Below the pieces are notes generated by a model. The model was not told the origin of the DNA and ran no database searches. It saw only the letters and a program-made list of their open reading frames with translations. A DNA stretch of 64,000 bases from Microbacterium rhizosphaerae (GTDB lineage: Bacteria > Actinomycetota > Actinomycetes > Actinomycetales > Microbacteriaceae), in the NCBI RefSeq assembly GCF_034120055.1, contig NZ_CP139368.1:992001-1056000 (forward strand), written 5' to 3'. Below are positions 1 through 7,700 of the stretch, piece by piece. A program made the position numbers and the translations under genes. Each line of letters begins with the position of its first letter. The first letter of the stretch is position 1.

Positions 1-306
1 GTCGCGGTGCGCGATGCGCTCCAGCCGAAGGTCCGCATGACGTGCTTGTGGCGCGACAGTGCCGGCGGATCGGTTTCCACGACTCTGGCGACGGTGGATG
101 CTGCGGCCTCCGATGTCGCGCAGCCGGCCCTGACGGCGGCCGGCTTCGCGTGCGTCGCGAGCGGTGACGGCATCCGCTGCACGAAGACGACGGGGACCAC
201 GATCGAGGACGAGATCGTGCGCGACGGCATGTGGCTGTCGACGACCGAGACCGGCTGGCATCCACCCGGGTACACCGACCAGCTGGCGGCGCGCCTCTGG
301 CCGTGA
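1..306 (+). CDS. Putative secreted protein, C-terminal fragment (5' end outside window)
   Basis: The reading frame is open from base 1 and stops with TGA at 304-306, so only about 101 C-terminal residues are visible. I do not recognise a named family. The C-terminus (GWHPPGYTDQLAARLWP) aligns by eye with the end of the lipoprotein on the opposite strand (LAPSGYTSSVVARVFG). Both also carry a Cys-x-W stretch (TCLWRDS versus VCIWGSP) and a late GIRCTK / GTRCEK Cys motif. The two are therefore probably paralogues that end tail to tail, 6 bp apart. By analogy this one is likely exported too, but its N-terminus cannot be seen. Confidence 0.7.
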   Translation, partial: VAVRDALQPKVRMTCLWRDSAGGSVSTTLATVDAAASDVAQPALTAAGFACVASGDGIRCTKTTGTTIEDEIVRDGMWLSTTETGWHPPGYTDQLAARLWP

Positions 307-312
307 TGCGTC

Positions 313-903
313 TCAGCCGAAGACGCGGGCGACGACGCTGCTGGTGTAGCCGCTCGGCGCGAGATTCGAGAACGCGGTGTCGATCATGATGCCGTCGCGC
401 CAGAACAGCGTGCGGCCGTCCGTCACCGGGTACCGCGCGTCCTGCCAGGTCTTCTCGCAGCGGGTGCCGCCGTCCGGCGTGTAGCACGTGTACCCCTGGG
501 CGGCGAACTGGTTGAGCTTGTCGAGCGCCGGTCCGCGCGACATCCGCGTGATCCGGGTGGTGAGGTTCGTCGTGTCGGCGCTCGGCGAGCCCCAGATGCA
601 CACGAGGCCGCCGTTCACGACGCCGGAGGGACCGAAGGCCGGATCGTTCAGTGGAACGTCCTTCAGCTGCGCGAGAACCCCCTCGGAGACGATGGCGCGG
701 CAGTCGGTCGGCATCGCCACGAGAGTGGACGTCGGCGATGGAGTGGCGCTCGGGGTGTCGTCGGGTGCGTTCGCGGCGGCCGACGCCGACCTCGACCGCG
801 TGGGGGTCGGGTCGGGCGCGCAGCTGACGAGCACGACGGCCACGGCGACGATGAGGATGGATGCCGCCGTCAGCAGCGCCAGCATGCCTCTGCGTCGTCG
901 CAT
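313..903 (-). CDS. Putative lipoprotein of unknown function
   Basis: 196 residues from ATG at 903. The N-terminus is a typical lipoprotein signal: basic MRRRR, a hydrophobic core, then lipobox LVSC with Cys at about residue 28. A Ser/Pro/Thr-rich linker (about 30-62) follows, then a globular domain with Cys residues in DCRAI, VCIWGS, YTCYTP and TRCEK that could form disulfides outside the membrane. A longer antisense frame extends upstream of 903, but that part is a GC-rich shadow of the genes at 1036 and 2192. It is a convergent paralogue of the fragment at 1-306. Function is unknown; cell-surface location is inferred from the lipobox. Confidence 0.8.
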   Translation of the reverse strand: MRRRRGMLALLTAASILIVAVAVVLVSCAPDPTPTRSRSASAAANAPDDTPSATPSPTSTLVAMPTDCRAIVSEGVLAQLKDVPLNDPAFGPSGVVNGGLVCIWGSPSADTTNLTTRITRMSRGPALDKLNQFAAQGYTCYTPDGGTRCEKTWQDARYPVTDGRTLFWRDGIMIDTAFSNLAPSGYTSSVVARVFG

Positions 904-1035
904 GGCCACACCATAACGATCCGGGACGACACACGGCGGATCGACACTCGCCCGGCACGCCTCCTCTGCCGCGTCGGCACCGCAGGCTAGCCTCGCACTG
1001 CGGGGAGGGGCGCTCCCCGCGTGAGGAGCAGCGGA

Positions 1036-2115
1036 ATGAGCGACAACGAGCCGCGCGTCGGCGAGCCGGTCCAGGAGCCGAGCGGCGTCGATGACGTCGT
1101 CGGAAGCGCCAACGAGGGGCTCTCGGATGCCGAGGCCGCTCGCACGGGCGCCGCCGCCGGCGACGTACCCGTCTCCGCGCCCGCATCCCCCGCGGAGCCC
1201 GCCGGTGCATCCGAGCCGGTCGGTGCATCCGAGCCGGTCGCCGCGTCGGCCGACGCGCACGATGCGCCCGCCGCGGCGGACGAGCCGGCGTCCGTGGCAC
1301 CCGGCGAGAAGCCGGAGGCGGTCGCGCCGGCGGACAAGCCCGTCGAGAACCCCGCCGAGAAGGCCGTTGCCGAGCCCGATCCGTGGGAGTCGCCGGAAGC
1401 CGCGTCGCTCGCGTACACGCCCGAATACTCGTCCCCCGAGACCGTCGCGTCGACCGCCGGCGCCGCTCCGATCGCCGCGAGCGAGCCGGCCCTCGCCCCT
1501 GCGGCTGCCGCCGCGGCTGCCGCGCCCGCCGCGAGCTACCCCGCCCAGCAGCCGATCTTCGTCCAAGCGCCCGAGGCGCCCCGCCCACGTGGCAATCGCG
1601 GCGCAGCAGGCGCGATCGGCCTCGTCGCCGCCGCATCCTTCGCCGTCCTCTATCTGGCGGTCTGGTTCTCGACCGACCTGCTCTCGAAGAAGGCCTCGTT
1701 CACCGGGATCCTCGACTGGCTCGGCGCCGCTCTCGCGACGTGGACGCTGTGGGTGCCGGTCGTCGTCTTCTTCCTCGCCTTCTGGCTGCTCGGCGCGATC
1801 ATCAACCGCGGCCGCTGGGGGCTGTGGGTGATCTTCGGCCTGCTCGTCGGATTCGTCGCCTACGGCGGCTACCTGCTCGGCGTGGTGTGCCAGGCGCCGT
1901 TCTGGATGGTGACGGCCGGCGAGGCGCGCCGACTCGTCGAGACGCACCTGTTCAGCCCCCTCGCCGTCGCCTCGTTCATCATCGCGCGAGAGCTCACGAT
2001 CTGGTTCGGCACCTGGGTCGCCGCCCGCGGCCGCAGGGTGACGCTGCAGAACCTCGAGGCGCAGCGCGAGTACGAGCGCACGCTCGAGGCCGGCCCGCAG
2101 CTGCACGTGCCGTGA
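1036..2115 (+). CDS. Membrane protein with Ala/Pro/Glu-rich N-terminal region
   Basis: 359 residues. ATG at 1036 is preferred over an in-frame GTG at 1021 because GAGGAG lies about 7 bases upstream of it. Residues 1-180 are low-complexity and acidic, with repeats such as ASEPVGASEPV, and are probably disordered. The second half has about four hydrophobic segments (from IGLVAAASFAVLYLAVWF near residue 195 to the C-terminal third), ending in a short charged tail. I see no catalytic motif. Probably an inner-membrane protein with a long cytoplasmic tail; function unknown. Confidence 0.75.
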   Translation: MSDNEPRVGEPVQEPSGVDDVVGSANEGLSDAEAARTGAAAGDVPVSAPASPAEPAGASEPVGASEPVAASADAHDAPAAADEPASVAPGEKPEAVAPADKPVENPAEKAVAEPDPWESPEAASLAYTPEYSSPETVASTAGAAPIAASEPALAPAAAAAAAAPAASYPAQQPIFVQAPEAPRPRGNRGAAGAIGLVAAASFAVLYLAVWFSTDLLSKKASFTGILDWLGAALATWTLWVPVVVFFLAFWLLGAIINRGRWGLWVIFGLLVGFVAYGGYLLGVVCQAPFWMVTAGEARRLVETHLFSPLAVASFIIARELTIWFGTWVAARGRRVTLQNLEAQREYERTLEAGPQLHVP

Positions 2116-2191
2116 TCGAACGGCGCCGTCGCCGCTGACGGCGTGCACGCGAGCCCGGCGCCGGGTGCCCCTGCGCACGTAGTCTGGAGGG

Positions 2192-2728
2192 GTGGCCGCT
2201 GACCGGGAATCCGACGCGTCGCAGGGGCCTGTGCGCCCGCCGATCGCTCTCGCGTTCGCGCTCCTCGGCTTCGTCGCGCTGATGATCTTCGGCCTCGGCA
2301 TGACGAGCCTCGCAACGGGCACCGATGTCATCTCGACGCCGGGATTCGGCCAGTTCCCGGGCATCTTCGGTCCGGTCTTCGCGGCTGTCGCCTTCGCCGG
2401 GGTCCTCTGGGCGTTCGTGCGCACCGCCTCTCCACGTCCCGCCGGTGCGTCGCCCCGAGCGGCGGGGCGCGGCGGTCCGCCCTCGTTCTGGGGAGCCCTG
2501 GTCGTCGCGATCGCGGCGTTCCTCGCCTACCTCATGGGCGTGGGTGTGGTCGCGATGATCGTCGGCGCCGACCCGGCGGCGGCCGTCGGCACCGTGGGCA
2601 GCCTCGCGACGGACTGGTACGGCCTGGTCGTCTTCGGGGCGGCGCTGATCGCCGCGTGGGCGGGCATCGCCCTGGTCCGGACGCACGCCGACCGTCCGCG
2701 CTGGCCCTGGGAGAAGCGTCCGCAGTAG
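2192..2728 (+). CDS. Small four-helix membrane protein of unknown function
   Basis: 178 residues from GTG at 2192, preceded closely by TGGAGGG as ribosome-binding site. Four hydrophobic segments are visible: about 20-40, 57-77, 95-120 and 135-158. They are separated by a Pro/Arg-rich cytoplasmic loop around residue 85. The tail is basic and ends with RWPWEKRPQ. There are no Cys or His clusters and no motif I recognise. It follows the membrane protein at 1036 on the same strand, 76 bases away, and may share its transcript. Confidence 0.7.
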   Translation: MAADRESDASQGPVRPPIALAFALLGFVALMIFGLGMTSLATGTDVISTPGFGQFPGIFGPVFAAVAFAGVLWAFVRTASPRPAGASPRAAGRGGPPSFWGALVVAIAAFLAYLMGVGVVAMIVGADPAAAVGTVGSLATDWYGLVVFGAALIAAWAGIALVRTHADRPRWPWEKRPQ

Positions 2729-2751
2729 CGCTCAGGACGGGCCGGTGCCGA

Positions 2752-3423
2752 TCACAGACCGTCGAACTCGCCGGATGCGCCGTCGCGCGGGTCGAACGGC
2801 GCATCCAGCGATCGCGTGAGCTCTTCGAGCATCGCCTCGACCTGGGGTTCCACGTACTCGCCGACCGCCGATTGGATGCGCAGCCGGTGGTGCAGCAGCA
2901 CCGTGCATATCTCCCGCCCGACCATGTTGGCGTAGTCGTCGGCCAGACCGACCTCCTGCCGGAGCGCCGCCTTGGCCTCTTCGGTCAGGGGTGGGAGCGC
3001 CGGGACGACCGCGTCCGCCTCTGCCGCGAGGCCGGCGAGGGTGAAGAGGAAGGGCGCACCCGGCAGCGGGTCGGGGTCGAGCGGCAGACCCTCGAACTCC
3101 GGCTCGAGATCCTCGGTCGGGCGGTAGCTGCGAGCCCGGTTGCGCGCGGCCTGCTGGTCGAGCTCGGCCTGCAGCATCGGCAGGTTGCGCGAGGTGTATT
3201 CCGCGACGGCGCGGTCGACGATCGTCTTGATCCGCACCGAGAGCCCGTGCTGCACGGCATGCGGAACGTCGGCGCCGAGCCCTGCGGCGGACAGCACGGG
3301 GGAGCCCAGGCACAGGCGGCACGGCGCGACCCGGCCGCGGTGCGTCGCCGGCTGCCAGCGCGGCAGCCAGCGCAGCCAGGCGTCGACGGCCTGGCTCACC
3401 TGCGTCTCGAGCGAGCGCTCCAC
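2752..3423 (-). CDS. Conserved-looking hypothetical protein with a CxxC motif
   Basis: 223 residues if translation starts at the GTG at 3421-3423 (VERSLETQVSQAV). The frame stays open to 3492, but the upstream part is basic and unlike the rest. Residues about 32-38 contain PCRLCLG, a possible half zinc knuckle. The middle is acidic with a Pro-rich segment (LPLDPDPLPGAPFLF), and the C-terminal half looks helical. There is no signal peptide or membrane segment, so it is probably cytoplasmic. It is divergent from the kinase operon at 3622 and shares the 198-base gap with it. I do not recognise the family. Confidence 0.65.
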   Translation of the reverse strand: MERSLETQVSQAVDAWLRWLPRWQPATHRGRVAPCRLCLGSPVLSAAGLGADVPHAVQHGLSVRIKTIVDRAVAEYTSRNLPMLQAELDQQAARNRARSYRPTEDLEPEFEGLPLDPDPLPGAPFLFTLAGLAAEADAVVPALPPLTEEAKAALRQEVGLADDYANMVGREICTVLLHHRLRIQSAVGEYVEPQVEAMLEELTRSLDAPFDPRDGASGEFDGL

Positions 3424-3621
3424 ACGACAACGGTATCCCGACGGTGCTTTCCACCGCGGAAATCCCGCTCTCTCGCCGCGCATCCGCTCCACGCGCCGCG
3501 GCGCGACGAGCGGAGCCTCCCGCTGTCCACAGCCCGGGATCGGCCGTCAGGACCCCTTGTTAGCATGGTCGGGCCTCACCGCCGGTCCTGCTGAGGCTCC
3601 ACCAGCATGCACGGGGGTTCG

Positions 3622-4749
3622 ATGCCGAAGCGCCTCCCGTCGACGCCGCCGGTCCTCCCCGGCCTCGCCTATGTACGTCCGCTCGGCTCGGGCGGCTTCG
3701 CCGACGTCTTCCTCTATGAGCAGGACATGCCTCGTCGCGCGGTCGCCGTCAAGGTGCTGCCGAGCGATGTGCGCGACCCCGGACTTCTGCGGATGTTCAA
3801 CGCGGAGGCGGACGTGCTGGCGCACCTCAGCGCGCATCCGTCCATCGTCACCGTGTACCAGGCGGGCATCTCGGCGGACGGCCGCGCCTACATCGTCATG
3901 GAGTACTGCCCCGGTTCGCTGGCCCAGCGGTATCGGCGGGAGCGCATTCCGGTCGACGAGGTGCTCGCGATCGGGGTGCGGATGGCGAGCGCGCTCGAGT
4001 CCGCGCATCGCGCGGGGCTCGTCCACCGAGACGTGAAGCCGAGCAACATCCTGATCACGAGCTTCGGCGTGCCGGTGCTCGCCGACTTCGGGATCTCGGC
4101 GGCGCTCACCCCGACGGGCGGCGACGAGATCCTCGCGATGAGCGTGCCGTGGAGTGCTCCGGAGGTCGTCGCCGAGCACACGCCCGGGACCGTCGCGAGC
4201 GAGATCTGGAGTCTCGGCGCCACGATCTACTCCCTGCTCGCCGGGCACAGCCCTTTCGAGCGGCCGGAGGCGGGACAGAACTCCCGTGAGCAGCTGCGCC
4301 GTCGCATCGAGCGGGCTGCGTATCCCCGCATCCCTCGGGCGGACGTCCCGGACGAGCTCCAGGCGGTCCTGGCGAGGGCGCTCGCCCGCGATCCGGCGGA
4401 CCGCTACCCGAGCGCCCTCGCGATGGCCGAGGCGCTGCGGGACGTGCAGCGCCGCGTGGGCCTCGCGCAGACGCCGGTCGAGGTGGCCGTCGACGAGTGG
4501 GCGCCGCAGGCGGCCGCGGTGGACTTCGCGGATGCCGCGCCGCGCGCCGTGCGGTCGAGCGTCGAGCACACGACCTCGCGGCGCACCCGCGACCCTGCGT
4601 CGCTCGTGGCGCAGGCGCGTGACGAGGACTCCACCACCATGGCCGCCGTGCCGCGTCGGCGCCGCGTGTGGCCGTGGGCTCTCGGCGCGGGGGTCGTGTC
4701 CGCCGTCGCCGTCGGCGCCGCGTGGTGGCTGCAGGCGGTCGGCCGGTGA
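3622..4749 (+). CDS. Membrane-anchored Ser/Thr protein kinase
   Basis: Hanks-type kinase, 375 residues from ATG 3622 (GGGGG lies 5-6 bases upstream; an ATG at 3607 is the alternative). Visible motifs are the glycine loop GSGGFADV near 22-29, ATP-binding Lys44 in VAVKVL, catalytic loop HRDVKPSN (Asp137), DFG (Asp155), and an APE-like SAPEVV. A basic linker follows, then one membrane helix near 350-371 with almost nothing outside. There are no PASTA or other sensor repeats, unlike PknB. It overlaps the next gene by GTGA. The same operon encodes an FHA protein, the usual reader of such kinases. A possible extended -10 (TGTTAGCAT, 3558-3566) lies upstream. Confidence 0.92.
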   Translation: MPKRLPSTPPVLPGLAYVRPLGSGGFADVFLYEQDMPRRAVAVKVLPSDVRDPGLLRMFNAEADVLAHLSAHPSIVTVYQAGISADGRAYIVMEYCPGSLAQRYRRERIPVDEVLAIGVRMASALESAHRAGLVHRDVKPSNILITSFGVPVLADFGISAALTPTGGDEILAMSVPWSAPEVVAEHTPGTVASEIWSLGATIYSLLAGHSPFERPEAGQNSREQLRRRIERAAYPRIPRADVPDELQAVLARALARDPADRYPSALAMAEALRDVQRRVGLAQTPVEVAVDEWAPQAAAVDFADAAPRAVRSSVEHTTSRRTRDPASLVAQARDEDSTTMAAVPRRRRVWPWALGAGVVSAVAVGAAWWLQAVGR

Positions 4750-7700
4750 GGCGGCGCAGCGCGATCGCCGCGCTGGTCGCGGGTGCGGCTGTGGTCGCAT
4801 CCATCGTCGTCGTCAGCGTGGTGTGGCCCGGACTCGACGCGAAGCAGACTCCGCCGACCGACAGCGCGGTGTGGGCGCTGCAGACCGGATCCGGGCGGCA
4901 TTACGCCCGGGTCAACACGGCGATCGGCGAGCTCGACACCGTGCGCGATGTGGCCAACCCCTCCGCGGTCGCGCAGACCGACGACGGGGCGTTCCTCTTC
5001 TCCGAGAGCTTCGGCAAGCTGACGCGCATCGATGCGGCGCTGCCCGCGAACCTCGACGACGAGGCGCTGCGTGCGGCGCCGTCGACGCCGGCAGGGACGG
5101 TGGAGGTCGCCACCGGCGGGCGATGGGTCGCCTATCGCACCGACAGCGGCGCGGTGTGGGCGGGCGCGCTCGGTGCGGCGCCTGTGCAGGTGGATGCGGG
5201 CGACACGCGCCCGCTCGCCGCCACGGCGATCGCCGTCGACGACGGCGGGACGCTGTTCGCATACTCATCCGCATCCCATGTCGTCGAGCGCTACGCGATC
5301 CCGACCGCCGGCGCGATCGGCCGCGACTCCGTGCCGCGCCCGCCCGCCGCCGACGCCGCCCTCGCGCTCACAGCCGCCCACGGCGTGTGGTTCCTCGCCG
5401 ACGGGAATGCGCAACGGGTCTGGCGGCGCGGAGCGGATGCGCCGGCATCCGTCTCGTTCGTCGGCGACCTCGCACCCGGCCGAGCCGTCGCGCAGTCGGA
5501 CGCGGCGTGGATCGCCGACGACGCGGGGCTCGTCCGGCTGCCGACCGACGGCGCCCCACCCTCGCGCGCGGTCGGCGGCGGCGACCGCGACCTCGGCACG
5601 CCGGCGCGGCCGATCGTGTTCGACGGGGTGGTGCACGCGGCGTGGCTCGGGCGGGCATCGGGCACACTGTGGCGATCGGATCGCGGCGAGAGCGAGCTGT
5701 CGTACGGAGGAGTCAGCCTCTCGGGCGAGCGTCGACCCGTGTTCACGGCGTCGGCCGCGAGCCTCATCCTGAACGACACGCGCAGCGGGTGGGTGTGGAA
5801 CGCGCGCACCGGCGCCCTCCTTCCGTCGAGCCAGGATTGGACGCTCGACGAGCGTCGCGCACCGCAGACCCAGCAGACTGCGGAGAAGGCGACGGTGGTC
5901 ATCGACCCGAGGCCGCCGGTGGCGGAGCCCGACACGTTCGGGGTCAGGGCGGGGCGCCTCGCGGCGCTGCCCGTGCTGCTCAACGACCACGACCCCAATG
6001 AGGACGTCCTGAGCGTCGACCCGGCGAGTGCCACGGGACTCGATCCCCGGTTCGGCACGCTCACGGTCACCGACAACGGCCAGCGCCTCGCGGTGCAGGT
6101 CGCGCCGGGCGCCCAGGGGAGCGCGACCTTCTCCTATCGGGTGACCGACGGCACGGCGCAGGACGGCGGCCTGTACTCGAAGCCCACGACGGTCACTCTC
6201 ACCGTGGTCGGCGAGGGGGTGGATGCGGCGCCGCAGTGGTGCGGCGTGCCCGGGTGCCTCGCGACGTGGCCGTCGCCCGAGGTGGCTCCCGGCGGCACGG
6301 TGTCGGTACCGGTCCTCGACGGCTGGGTGGATCCCGACGGCGACCCGCTCATGCTCGTCTCGGTGGACAACCCCTCGGGGGTCGGCTCCGTGGCCGCCAC
6401 CCCGACCGGCAGGGTCGTGTATCAGCATCCCAACGCCTCCGACGCGGGGCCGCGTGTCGTCGAGCTCACCGTCACGGTCGCAGACACCCGCGGACGGCAG
6501 GCGACCAAGCAGCTCGCTGTGCGCATCGCCGGAGAGCCCCGCATCACCGCGTCCTCCTTCGCCGTCACCGATACGCAGGGCGGGGGACTGACGGTGGATG
6601 TCGCCCCCCACGTGACGGGTACGCAGGGGCATCTCGTCCTCACGGCCGTGCACGTGCTCGACGACGCCGCCGCGCAGGCCGTGCCCACCGCGGGCGGCAC
6701 GACGTTCGATCTCTCGGCGAATGCGCCGGGGACGTACCGTGTCGGCTACACCGTGTCGGACGGGGTCAGCGACGCGAGCGCCACCGCGCGCATCACCCTG
6801 CTGCCGCGGGGCGCTCCGGCCCAGCTGGCGACCGCTCCCGTGGTGGCCTTCGTCCACCCGACGCAGGACGTGACCGTCGACGTCCTCGCGGCGGTGGCCA
6901 ACCCGACGCACCGCGTGCTGCTGCTCAGCGACATCCGGCCCGTCGCAGAATCCGGTGAGAGCCTGTCGGTGGACGTCGTCGGTCAGCGCTACCTCCGCAT
7001 CTCGGGGAACACCGCGTCAGGCGCACCGGGCCTGCTGGGCACCGTGCGGTACACCGTGTCCGACGGCACCGAGGACCAGGGCGCGCGGATCGAGGGCGAG
7101 GCGACCGTGTCGCTCCTGCCGCCCGCGCCGGAGCTCGCCCCCATCGCCGTCGACGACACCGTGGTCGTCCGCGCGGGCGCCCAGGTCGACATCCCCGTCC
7201 TCGACAACGACGTGGCCGCCGCGGGCGGCACGGTGACGCTCAATCCGGCCTCGGTGCACTCGTCGACGCCGAAGGCGCTCGCGTTCGCGTCGGGACGGAT
7301 GCTGCGCTACCTCGCGCCGAGCGCACCGGGGGAGTACCGCGTCGACTACGCGATCTACGCATCCGGTTCCCCCGCGCTCGCCGACACCGCCACCGTGCAC
7401 GTGACGGTCATCTCGAACAAGGACAACCGTGCACCTCGACCCGTGACCCTCGAGGGGCGCGCGCTCGCGGGGGAGACCACGACCATCCCGTTCTCCTCGT
7501 TCGGCGTCGACCCCGATGGCGACGCCGTGCGGCTGGATCGCGTGCTGACCCAGCCCGAGAGCGGGTCGGCCACGCTGTCCGCCGACGGGGAATCGCTCGT
7601 CTATGCGGGCGTGCCCGGCTTCCGCGGACAGGTGTCTTTCACCTACCAGGTCGTCGACAGCTCGGGCATGACCGGGACCGCGACGGCTCGCGTCGGCGTG

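Noticed and set aside
313..2424. 703-codon antisense open frame
   Set aside because: Only the last 196 codons (from ATG 903) look like a protein, with a lipoprotein signal. The upstream part is Arg/Gly-rich low complexity opposite two convincing genes, a usual effect of high GC.
5878..5915. KATVVIDPRPP in the giant Ig-like protein, resembling the Thr motif of the 98-residue protein
   Set aside because: It lies outside the membrane by predicted topology, has no acidic residue directly before the Thr, and is a single match, so chance is more likely.
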